A stretch of 64,000 nucleotides of DNA. Source: Babylonia areolata (taxonomy: Eukaryota; Mollusca; Gastropoda; Neogastropoda; Buccinidae). Of this stretch, positions 1 to 10,660 are shown in pieces (the stretch's first letter is position 1; every line of letters begins with the position of its first letter). The position numbers and the translations under genes are program-made. The notes under the pieces are model-generated. The model ran no database searches. It had not been told where the DNA came from and saw only the letters and a list, made by a program, of their open reading frames with translations. Location: the NCBI RefSeq assembly GCF_041734735.1, contig NC_134903.1:232501-296500 (forward strand). Direction: 5' to 3'.

Positions 1-631
1 GTACAGTGCCGTTATCACCTGTGGTGGTCACACCTGACTGCACGTGGTGTACAGTGCTGTTATCACCTGTGGTGGTCACACCTGACTGCACATGCTGTAC
101 AGTGCTGTTATCACCTGTGGTGGTCTTCACACCTGACTGCACGTGGTGTACAGTGCCGTTATCACCTGTGGTGGTCTTCACACCTGACTGCACGTGCTGT
201 ACAGTGCCGTTATCACCTGTGGTGGTCTTCACACCTGACTGCACGTGGTGTACAGTGCCGTTATCACCTGTGGTGGTCTTCACACCTGACTGCACGTGGT
301 GTACAGTGCCGTTATCACCTGTGGTGGTCTTCACACCTGACTGCACGTGCTGTACAGTGCCGTTATCACCTGTGGTGGTCTTCACACCTGACTGCACGTG
401 GTGTACAGTGCCGTTATCACCTGTGGTGGTCTTCACACCTGACTGCACGTGCTGTACAGTGCCGTTATCACCTGTGGTGGTCACACCTGACTGCACGTGC
501 TGTACAGTGCTGTTATCACCTGTGGTGGTCTTCACACCTGACTGCACATGCTGTACAGTGCTGTTATCACCTGTGGTGGTCTTCACACCTGACTGCACGT
601 GGTGTACAGTGCCGTTATCACCTGTGGTGGA
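1..631. repeat. 51/48-bp minisatellite, in frame with the GPCR-like CDS
   Basis: About twelve tandem units of 51 bp. Some lack one TTC triplet and are 48 bp. Every length variant is a multiple of three, so the minus-strand reading frame is kept throughout. Units differ by a few substitutions, such as CACGTG versus CACATG. Confidence 0.9.
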
Positions 632-1252
632 CGTCAGGACGTCCCCCAACCCAGAGGACCCCGGGATGACCCACAAACGAACCGTCAGCAGCAGCGTGGC
701 AGTGAGTGGGAGAAGCAGACCCAGGACAACGTTGAACACGAGCAGCATGTCGCCACCTGTCTGCCCCCAGGTGCCGGTCCACAGCAGCTCCACACACACC
801 GTCACCATGGTGACCACCAGCAAGATGGCGGTCAGCAGCATCACAGTGGTCCTGTGCACAGGGTACTGCCCCCCTGGTGAAGAACGCCCCCGGACCACCC
901 CCAGGACCAACACCAGAAAGAGCAACGTATAGCACGACAGCGCCAGCAGCGGACCAGCCACGTAGCGCACCGGCCAATCAGACGCTGGGTCAGACCACGT
1001 GACCGCAGCGGCCATAATGGCGGCCAGCAGGTAGGACGTGTCCAGTGCCGACAGGACTTGAACCAGGAACACGGCAGAAGGGCACCACGCAGTCTGCACG
1101 TGCAGCCACACCCACACGGCCACCGTGCTGCCTGCCACGCCCAGCAGTGCCACAGCCGTCACCACGCCGAACTGAACTGCACCACGGTACCACTGGGCCC
1201 CCTGTGCTGACCCTGCTAGCGGGTGGTGGTCGTGAAGGTCTTCAGAGGACAT
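1..1252 (-). CDS. Rhodopsin-type (class A) GPCR-like protein, 5' part, runs off window
   Basis: The frame opens at ATG 1252-1250, 15 nt downstream of an in-frame TGA (1267-1265), and has no stop to the window edge (417 codons). Residues 1-26 are hydrophilic. Hydrophobic segments follow at about 27-50, 59-85, 96-121, 135-158 and 168-195. The second contains LSALDTSYLL, which resembles the conserved TM2 aspartate motif of FMRFamide-receptor-like GPCRs. The fifth contains LPLTATLLLTVRLW, like TM5 with its proline. From about residue 208 the protein is a 17-aa repeat (TTGDNGTVQHVQSGVKT type, some units 16 aa), where the third intracellular loop would lie. No DRY motif is evident after helix 3 (VVRGRSS). 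The TM6-TM7 part would lie left of the window. Membrane topology is inferred from hydrophobicity alone. The plus strand is also open here but encodes a Cys-rich repeat with no family resemblance. Receptor identity is moderate confidence and the ligand is unknown. Confidence 0.6.
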   Translation of the reverse strand, partial: MSSEDLHDHHPLAGSAQGAQWYRGAVQFGVVTAVALLGVAGSTVAVWVWLHVQTAWCPSAVFLVQVLSALDTSYLLAAIMAAAVTWSDPASDWPVRYVAGPLLALSCYTLLFLVLVLGVVRGRSSPGGQYPVHRTTVMLLTAILLVVTMVTVCVELLWTGTWGQTGGDMLLVFNVVLGLLLPLTATLLLTVRLWVIPGSSGLGDVLTSTTGDNGTVHHVQSGVKTTTGDNSTVQHVQSGVKTTTGDNSTVQHVQSGVTTTGDNGTVQHVQSGVKTTTGDNGTVHHVQSGVKTTTGDNGTVQHVQSGVKTTTGDNGTVHHVQSGVKTTTGDNGTVHHVQSGVKTTTGDNGTVQHVQSGVKTTTGDNGTVHHVQSGVKTTTGDNSTVQHVQSGVTTTGDNSTVHHVQSGVTTTGDNGTV

Positions 1253-1267
1253 GTCAGACTGTCTTCA

Positions 1268-1825
1268 CTGCCTGCTTTCCTTCCGCTCTTCCACTGTTCT
1301 CTAGTGCTTTGCTCTGCAGGTCACTGGTGGGTCCCTGTTCTTTGTCCAAGTTATTTTGTGTGTGTGCCACTTTCAGGTCTTTCAAATTCGTTCTTTGTCT
1401 ATCGTTTTGTTGTTGTTGTTGCTGTTGTTGTTTGGTTTGGTTTGTTTTTTAATCCGCAATTTTCTTCTTTCTCATTGACACGCAGAGCGTTTTTATTATC
1501 ATTATTGTTATTCGATTTGTTATACGAGGACGATTACAATATCATGTCAGATAACTGTCTGCGTGAGATGCAAAAATAGTGATCACGAGTTTTCGTTGTA
1601 CTTTTATCAAGCCAGAATGGACGATCACAAGCTTGGGACCACTACCAAACGATGCTATACATATAGCAAATAACAAAACGGCAGCAACAACAAAAATCCC
1701 CAGTTTTGACCACACACAATCACACGGTGTTGTTGTTTCCTGGGGAAAGGAATCGGCCAGTTCACCTATCGTCCCATAACTCCTGCCCTCGTCTACAAGA
1801 TGAACGTGGCTTGATCAGTCTGTGC
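1268..1825. other. Upstream of GPCR-like gene; no gene seen
   Basis: Holds a TTG/GTT-rich run (about 1408-1445) and AT-rich unique sequence. This is the presumed 5' flank of the minus-strand GPCR-like gene. No convincing coding or RNA gene was found on either strand. Confidence 0.5.
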
Positions 1826-2590
1826 CAGACCTGAAACTCTCAGGATTGACAGGACTGTGTCAGATACCTCTCAGGATTGACAGGGCTGTCAGATAACTCT
1901 CAGGATTAACAAGACTGTCAGATAACTCTCAGATAACTCTTAGGATTGACAAGATTGTGTCAGATAACTCTCAGGATTGACAGGACTGTGTCAGATAACT
2001 CTCAGGATTGACAGGACTGTGTCAGATAACTCTCAGGATTGACAGGGCTGTCAGATAACTCTCAGGATTGACAGGGCTGTCAGATAACTCTCAGGATTGA
2101 CAGGGCTGTCAGATAACTCTCAGGATTGACAGGGCTGTGTCAGATAACTCTCAGGATTGACAGGACTGTGTCAGATAACTCTCAGGATTGGCAGGGCTGT
2201 CAGATAACTCTTAGGATTAACAGGACTGTCAGATAACTCTCAGATAACTCTCAGGATTGACAGGACTGTCAGATAACTCTCAGATAACTCTTAGGATTGA
2301 CAAGATTGTGTCAGATAACTCTCAGGATTGACAGGACTGTGTCAGATAACTCTCAGGATTGACAGGGCTGTCAGATATCTCTCAGGATTGACAGGACTGT
2401 GTCAGATACCTCTCCGGATTGACAGGGCTGTCAGATAACTCTCCGGATTGACAGGGCTGTGTCAGATACCTCTCAGGATTGACAGGACTGTGTCAGATAC
2501 CTCTCCGGATTGACAGGGCTGTGTCAGATACCTCTCAGGATTGACAGGGCTGTCAGATAACTCTCCGGATTGACAGGGCTGCCATGTAAC
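1826..2590. repeat. 29-31 bp minisatellite (CAGATAACTCTCAGGATTGA type)
   Basis: About 25 tandem units of core CAGATAACTC-TCAGGATTGA-CAGGGCTGT. Units vary by GT insertion (CTGTGTCAG) and by short partial duplications (AGATAACTCTCAGATAACTC). Intergenic. Confidence 0.9.
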
Positions 2591-2723
2591 TCCAGGACCC
2601 GGCAGAACCGTACCAGACCTGTGACACCAACACCAGGCTCCGTCAGGGTTTCGAACCTTGGGGTGTGACTTTTGATGATCTGCACGGACAGAAGACATGG
2701 CAACATAGCTGTCAGAAATGAGA

Positions 2724-2950
2724 GACTGACAGACAGACAGACAGAAAGACAGACATATAGACATAGGACACAGAGACAGAATCAGAGAGACACAAGAAAA
2801 GACACACAGAGAGGGAAGCGAGTTTTCGTTGAACTTTTGTGTTGTCTTGTGCACTTGGGTTATTATCATTCTGTTTGTTTGCTTGGTTATTTGTTTGTTT
2901 TCGATGGTGGATGAAAAAAGCGTGTATGTTTAATCTATTACCCTCATTCA

Positions 2951-3040
<90 letters not shown>

Positions 3041-3062
3041 GTCTATGTGTCTCTCTCTCTTA
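2724..3062. repeat. GACA-rich and (CT)n simple repeats
   Basis: (GACA)n and degenerate GACA/CAGA tract at about 2724-2815, then unique sequence, then a (CT)n/(TCTG)n pyrimidine tract at about 2956-3062. Confidence 0.85.
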
Positions 3063-3179
3063 CGCAAATCCTTTTATCTCACTTCGCGCACTCACACCCC
3101 TCCCCATCCACAATCACAGGCGGAATTTCCATATGCAGCTTCCTGCGTCAGAATGGATTACACGTCAGGGACAGACATG

Positions 3180-6100
3180 TGTGGTGATAGTGACACACAC
3201 CAGACAGATGATGATCAGTGAAACATACTGATAGTGACACAGACCAGACAGATGATGATCAGTGAAACATACTGATAGTGACACAGACCAGACAGATGAT
3301 GATCAGTGAAACATACTGATAGTGACACAGACCAGACAGATGATGATCAGTGAGACAGACTGATAGTGACACAGACCAGACAGATGATGATCAGTGAGAC
3401 ATACTGATAGTGACACAGACCAGACAGATGATAGACAGTGAGACATACTGATAGTGACACAGACCAGACAGATGATGATCAGTGAGACAGACTGATAGTG
3501 ACACAGACCAGACAGATGATGATCAGTGAGACATACTGATAGTGACGCAGACCAGACAGATGATGATCAGTGAGACATACTGATAGTGACACAGACCAGA
3601 CAGATGATGATCAGTGAGACATACTGATAGTGACACACACCAGACAGATGATGATCAGTGAGACATACTGATAGTGACACAGACCAGACAGATGATAGAC
3701 AGTGAGACATACTGATAGTGACACAGACCAGACAGATGATGATCAGTGAGACATACTGATAGTGACACAGACCAGACAGATGATGATCAGTGAGACAGAC
3801 TGATAGTGACACAGACCAGACAGATGATGATCAGTGAGACATACTGATAGTGACACAGACCAGACAGATGATGATCAGTGAGACAGACTGATAGTGACAC
3901 AGACCAGACAGATGATCAGTGAGACAGACTGATAGTGACACAGACCAGACAGATGATGATCAGTGAGACATACTGATAGTGTCACAGACCAGACAGATGA
4001 TGATCAGTGAGACATACTGATAGTGACACAGACCAGACAGATGATGATCAGTGAGACATACTGATAGTGACACAGACCAGACAGATGATGATCAGTGAGA
4101 CAGACTGATAGTGACACAGACCAGACAGATGATGATCAGTGAGACATACTGATAGTGACACAGACCAGACAGATGATGATCAGTGAGACATACTGATAGT
4201 GACACAGACCAGACAGATGATAGACAGTGAGACATACTGATAGTGACACAGACCAGACAGATGATGATCAGTGAGACATACTGATAGTGACACAGACCAG
4301 ACAGATGATCAGTGAGACATACTGATAGTGACACAGACCAGACAGATGATGATCAGTGAGACATACTGATAGTGACACAGACCAGACAGATGATGATCAG
4401 TGATACAGACTGATAGTGACACAGACCAGACAGACGATAGACAGTGAGACATACTGATAGTGACACAGACCAGACAGATGATGATCAGTGAGACATACTG
4501 ATACTGACACACACCAGACAGATGATGATCAGTGAGACATACTGATAGTGACACAGACCAGACAGATGATAGACAGTGAGACATACTGATAGTGACACAG
4601 ACCAGACAGATGATGATCAGTGAGACATACTGATAGTGACACAGACCAGACAGATGATCAGTGAGACAGACTGATAGTGACACAGACCAGACAGATGATC
4701 AGTGAGACAGACTGATAGTGACACAGACCAGACAGATGATGATCAGTGAGACAGACTGATAGTGACACAGACCAGACAGATGATGATCAGTGAGACATAC
4801 TGATAGTGACACAGACCAGACAGATGATGATCAGTGAGACATACTGATAGTGACACAGACCAGACAGATGATGATCAGTGAGACATACTGATAGTGACAC
4901 AGACCAGACAGATGATGATCAGTGAGACATACTGATAGTGACACAGACCAGACAGATGATGATCAGTGAGACATACTGATAGTGACACAGACCAGACAGA
5001 TGATGATCAGTGAGACATACTGATAGTGACACAGACCAGACAGATGATAGACAGTGAGACATACTGATAGTGACACAGACCAGACAGATGATGATCAGTG
5101 AGACATACTGATAGTGACACAGACCAGACAGATGATGATCAGTGAGACAGACTGATAGTGACACAGACCAGACAGATGATGATCAGTGAGACAGACTGAG
5201 AGTGACACAGACCAGACAGATGATGATCAGTGAGACATACTGATAGTGACACACACCAGACAGATGATCAGTGAGACAGACTGATAGTGACACAGACCAG
5301 ACAGATGATGATCAGTGAGACAGACTGATAGTGACACAGACCAGACAGATGATGATCAGTGAGACATACTGATAGTGACACAGACCAGACAGATGATGAT
5401 CAGTGAGACATACTGATAGTGACACAGACCAGACAGATGATGATCAGTGAGACATACTGATAGTGACACAGACCAGACAGATGATGATCAGTGAGACATA
5501 GTGATAGTGTCACAGACCAGACAGATGATGATCAGTGAGACAGACTGATAGTGACACAGACCAGACAGATGATGATCAGTGAGACAGACTGATAGTGACA
5601 CAGACCAGACAGATGATGATCAGTGAGACATACTGATAGTGACACAGACCAGACAGATGATGATCAGTGAGACATACTGATAGTGACACAGACCAGACAG
5701 ATGATGATCAGTGAGACAGACTGATAGTGACACAGACCAGACAGATGATGATCAGTGAGACATACTGATAGTGACACAGACCAGACAGATGATGATCAGT
5801 GAGACATACTGATAGTGACACAGACCAGACAGATGATGATCAGTGAGACAGACTGATAGTGACACAGACCAGACAGATGATGATCAGTGAGACATACTGA
5901 TAGTGACACAGACCAGACAGATGATGATCAGTGAGACAGACTGATAGTGACACAGACCAGACAGACGATCAGTGAGACAGACTGATAGTGACACAGACCA
6001 GACAGATGATGATCAGTGAGACAGACTGATAGTGACACAGACCAGACAGATGATAGACAGTGAGACATACTGATAGTGACACAGACCAGACAGATGATGA

Positions 6101-7018
6101 TCAGTGAGACAGACTGATAGTGACACAGACCAGACAGATGATGATCAGTGAGACATACTGATAGTGACGCAGACCAGACAGATGATGATCAGTGAGACAT
6201 ACTGATAGTGACACAGACCAGACAGATGATGATCAGTGAGACATACTGATAGTGACACACACCAGACAGATGATGATCAGTGAGACATACTGATAGTGAC
6301 ACAGACCAGACAGATGATGATCAGTGAGACAGACTGATAGTGACACAGACCAGACAGATGATGATCAGTGAGACATACTGATAGTGACACAGACCAGACA
6401 GATGATGATCAGTGAGACATACTGATAGTGACACAGACCAGACAGATGATAGACAGTGAGACATACTGATAGTGACACAGACCAGACAGATGATGATCAG
6501 TGAGACATACTGATAGTGACACAGACCAGACAGATGATCAGTGAGACATACTGATAGTGACACAGACCAGACAGATGATGATCAGTGAGACAGACTGATA
6601 GTGACACAGACCAGACAGATGATGATCAGTGAGACATACTGATAGTGACACAGACCAGACAGATGATGATCAGTGAGACATACTGATAGTGACACAGACC
6701 AGACAGATGATGATCAGTGAGACAGACTGATAGTGACACAGACCAGACAGATGATGATCAGTGAGACATACTGATAGTGACACAGACCAGACAGATGATG
6801 ATCAGTGAGACAGACTGATAGTGACACAGACCAGACAGACGATCAGTGAGACAGACTGATAGTGACACAGACCAGACAGACGATCAGTGAGACATACTGA
6901 TAGTGACACAGACCAGACAGACGATCAATGAGACATACTGATAGTGACACAGACCAGACAGACGATCAATGAGACATACTGATAGTGACACAGACCAGAC
7001 AGACGATCAATGAGACAT
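3180..7018. repeat. 44-bp minisatellite, about 87 units
   Basis: Unit core is ACTGATAGTG-ACACAGACCA-GACAGATGAT-GATCAGTGAGACAT. Variants include a 41-bp form lacking one GAT, an ATAGACAG variant replacing GATGATCAG, and CATACTG/CAGACTG dimorphism. Variant order recurs: the block near 4092-4334 closely matches that near 6321-6563, offset about 2.23 kb, which indicates large segmental duplication inside the array. No gene is supported; open frames here are compositional. Confidence 0.95.
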
Positions 7019-7086
7019 ACCACTTTAATCCTGAACGGCACACTGAGCCATTTCTCACTACATTCTCTGACCCTCGTTTTGCAGCA

Positions 7087-7290
7087 TCAATGGAAGGAAG
7101 GATGGGAGGAAAGGAAGGAGGAAGGATGGCAAGAAGGAAGGATGGGAGGAAAGGAAGGGGGGAGGATGGCAAGAAGGAAGGATGGGAGGAAAGGAAGGAG
7201 GAAGGATGGCAAGAAGGAAGGAAGGAGGGAGGGGAACAAAAAGAAGAAGAAGAAGAAGGAGAAGAAGGTGGAGGAGAAAGAGGAGGAGGA
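7087..7290. repeat. GGAA/GAA polypurine tract
   Basis: Almost pure purine on the plus strand: short tandem GGAAGGATGGGAGGAAAGGA blocks followed by (GAA)n and (GGA)n. A long homopurine run such as this can in principle form triplex DNA; that is inference from composition. Confidence 0.85.
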
Positions 7291-7408
7291 AAGGAATCCA
7301 GTCAAATAAATGTTTCATTTTATCCATGGAAAAATGTCCTTGCATGTCATTTGCCTTGTTTGAAAACAAAGTGTTGATAAAAGCACGTAAAAAAAGAAGC
7401 AGAAAGAA

Positions 7409-7409
<1 letters not shown>

Positions 7410-7450
<41 letters not shown>
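7410..7450. repeat. (AC)n microsatellite
   Basis: About 20 AC dinucleotides. Confidence 0.95.
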
Positions 7451-7754
7451 CTTCACACAGGGACAATTAATCAAACCACGCCCCCCACCTGGCGAGAGCA
7501 CAGCCACAGAGAGCATCGATTGTCCATCAACATGCCGCCACAATAAATCTGCACGCTGCTTTGGCCTTTTGCCAGACTATAATTCGGGAAATTGTGTGCA
7601 CTGGCTGACATATACGTCCACAGACGTCTCTTTGTACTGTGTTACTTTCTCGTCAAAAACAAATTTGTCTGTGTGAAATGCAGGCTGCTGTTGCCGGGGA
7701 AAGAGATGACGTCACCAAAGGGCACCGTCACCAATTTCTTTCTCTTTTCTTCTC
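7451..7754. other. Unique sequence between repeats; no gene seen
   Basis: No splice-bounded exon or family resemblance found. Open frames that start here owe their length to the stop-free array that follows. Confidence 0.5.
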
Positions 7755-10088
7755 TGTTCTCTTGTTCTGTTGTTCTCTGTCCAAGGTTTCTTTACCTCTG
7801 TCTTGTTGCTGTTGTTCTCTGTCCAAGGTTTCTTTACCTCTGTCTGTTGTTGCTGTTGTTCTCTGTCCAAGGTTTCTTTACCTCTGTCTGTTGTTGCTGT
7901 TGTTCTCTGTCCAAGGTTTCTTTACACCTGTCTTGTTGCTGTTGTTCTCTGTCCAAGGTTTCTTTACCTCTGTCTGTTGTTGCTGTTGTTCTCTGTCCAA
8001 GGTTTCTTTACACCTGTCTTGTTGCTGTTGTTCTCTGTCCAAGGTTTCTTTACCTCTGTCTTGTTGCTGTTGTTCTCTGTCCAAGGTTTCTTTACCTCTG
8101 TTCTCTTGTTGCTGTTGTTCTCTGTCCAAGGTTTCTTTACCTCTGTTCTCTTGTTGCAGTTGTTCTCTGTCCAAGGTTTCTTTACCTCTGTCTGTTGTTG
8201 CAGTTGCTCTCTGTCCAAGGTTTCTTTACCTCTGTCTGTTGTTGCTGTTGTTCTCTGTCCAAGGTTTCTTTACCTCTGTCTTGTTGCAGTTGTTCTCTGT
8301 CCAAGGTTTCTTTACCTCTGTCTTGTTGCTGTTGTTCTCTGTCCAAGGTTTCTTTACCTGTGTCTTGTTGCTGTTGTTCTCTGTCCAAGGTTTCTTTACC
8401 TCTGTCTGTTGTTGCTGCTGTTCTCTGTCCAAGGTTTCTTTACCTCTGTCTTGTTGCTGTTGTTCTCTGTCCAAGGTTTCTTTACCTCTGTCTTGTTGCT
8501 GTTGTTCTCTGTCCAAGGTTTCTTTACCTCTGTTCTTTTGTTGCTGTTGTTCTCTGTCCAAGGTTTCTTTACCTCTGTCTTGTTGCTGTTGTTCTCTGTC
8601 CAAGGTTTCTTTACCTCTGTCTTGTTGCTGTTGTTCTCTGTCCAAGGTTTCTTTACCTCTGTCTGTTGTTGCAGTTGTTCTCTGTCCAAGGTTTCTTTAC
8701 CTCTGTCTTGTTGCTGTTGTTCTCTGTCCAAGGTTTCTTTACCTCTGTCTTGTTGCTGTTGTTCTCTGTCCAAGGTTTCTTTACCTCTGTCTTGTTGCTG
8801 TTGTTCTCTGTCCAAGGTTTCTTTACCTCTGTTCTCTTGTTGCTGTTGTTCTCTGTCCAAGGTTTCTTTACCTCTGTTCTCTTGTTGCTGTTGTTCTCTG
8901 TCCAAGGTTTCTTTACCTCTGTCTGTTGTTGCAGTTGTTCTCTGTCCAAGGTTTCTTTACCTCTGTCTTGTTGCTGTTGTTCTCTGTCCAAGGTTTCTTT
9001 ACCTCTGTTCTCTTGTTGCTGTTGTTCTCTGTCCAAGGTTTCTTTACCTCTGTCTGTTGTTGCAGTTGTTCTCTGTCCAAGGTTTCTTTACCTCTGTCTT
9101 GTTACTGTTGTTCTCTGTCCAATGTTTCTTTACCTCTGTTCTCTTGTTGCTGTTTTTCTCTGTCCAAGGTTTCTTTACCTCTGTCTGTTGTTGCTGCTGT
9201 TCTCTGTCCAAGGTTTCTTTACCTCTGTCTTGTTGCTGTTGCTCCCTGTCCAAGGTTTCTTTACCTCTGTCTTGTTGCTGTTGTTCTCTGTCCAAGGTTT
9301 CTTTACCTCTGTCTTGTTGCTGTTGTTCTCTGTCCAAGGTTTCTTTACCTCTGTTCTCTTGTTACTGTTGTTTTCTGTCCAAGGTTTCTTTACCTCTGTC
9401 TGTTGTTGCTGTTGTTCTCTGTCCAAGGTTTCTTTACCTCTGTCTTGTTGCTGTTGTTCTCTGTCCAAGGTTTCTTTACCTCTGTCTTGTTGCTGCTGTT
9501 CTCTGTCCAAGGTTTCTTTACCTCTGTCTGTTTTTGCTGCTGTTCTCTGTCCAAGGTTTCTTTACCTCTGTTCTCTTGTTGCTGTTGTTCTCTGTCCAAG
9601 GTTTCTTTACCTCTGTCTTGTTGCTGTTGTTCTCTGTCCAAGGTTTCTTTACCTCTGTTCTCTTGTTGCCGTTGTTCTCTGTCCAAGGTTTCTTTACCTC
9701 TGTCTTGTTGCTGTTGTTCTCTGTCCAAGGTTTCTTTACCTCTGTTCTCTTGTTGCTGTTGTTCTCTGTCCAAGGTTTCTTTACCTCTGTTCTCTTGTTG
9801 CTGTTGTTCTCTGTCCAAGGTTTCTTTACCTCTGTCTTGTTGCTGTTGTTCTCTGTCCAAGGTTTCTTTACCTCTGTTCTCTTGTTGCTGTTGTTCTCTG
9901 TCCAAGGTTTCTTTACCTCTGTTCTCTTGTTGCTGTTGTTCTCTGTCCAAGGTTTCTTTACCTCTGTTCTCTTGTTACTGTTGTTCTCTGTCCAAGGTTT
10001 CTTTACCTCTGTCTTGTTGCAGTTGTTCTCTGTCCAAGGTTTCTTTACCTCTGTTCTCTTGTTGCTGTTGTTCTCTGTCCAAGGTTTC
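7755..10088. repeat. 42-45 bp minisatellite, first block (about 55 units)
   Basis: Unit core is TTGTTGCTGTTGTTCTCTGT-CCAAGGTTTC-TTTACCTCTG. Length variants carry an extra TCT or TGT (TGTTCTCTTG, TGTCTGTTGTTG) and some units have TTGCAG in place of TTGCTG. No stop codon occurs in any plus-strand frame, so all three frames stay open for over 2 kb. That comes from unit composition and is not evidence of a gene. The same array resumes after a LINE insertion. Confidence 0.95.
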
Positions 10089-10660
10089 CAGTGGTAAGAC
10101 AGGACCCCAGACACAGAGGTGCTCGCAAAAGCCACCCTTCCCAGCATCTTCACCATCCTGATGCAGTCCCAGCTTCGCTGGGCTGGACACGTGGCGCGCA
10201 TGCCAAACCATCGGCTGCCCAAAAGGCTCTTCTATGGCGAGCTGCAACAAGGGAAGAGATCACACGGAGGTCAGAAGAAGCGCTTCAGAGATACTCTGAA
10301 AGTCTCTCTGAAAGCGTTTGATATCAACCCTGACTCATGGGAGGAATCTGCAGTGGACCGTGACAAATGGCGCGCTGCTGTGCACAAAGGCGCCAAGTTG
10401 TGCGAGGCCAACAGGACTGCTGCAGCTGTTCAGAAGAGGCAGGCCAGAAAGTCACGGGCAAACAAGCTCCCTGACAATGATATACCTGTCTTTGTCTGCC
10501 CCAACTATCAGCGAACATTTCGTGCGCAGATTGGACTACTCAGCCATCTGCGCATTCACAGATAGATTCATGAGCATCCCCCCCCCCCCCCCACCACCCT
10601 CCTCCGATCCCCCAGCTGGATGACAATGATGGTCATCATCGATCTCGATGGACACACACC
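10089..10660 (+). mobile_element. LINE 3' fragment (copy 1) inside the 42-bp array
   Basis: Encodes the C-terminal end of a non-LTR retrotransposon polyprotein downstream of the RT core: LRWAGHVARM, a LFYGEL motif, GGQKKRFRDTLK, and a terminal zinc-finger-like segment ending LSHLRIHR before TAG at 10564. The second finger cysteine is Tyr here (CPNY). A C-run and GATGGTCATCATCGATCTCG form the 3' end. It is about 98% identical by eye to the longer copy at 14621-15590. The 5' end is truncated. No clear target duplication is visible. Clade not assigned. Confidence 0.88.

Noticed and set aside
6-932. Plus-strand 308-codon frame over the first minisatellite
   Set aside because: Cys-rich repeat with no family resemblance. 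The minus strand over the same DNA encodes five hydrophobic helices with a stop-supported start, which explains the openness better.
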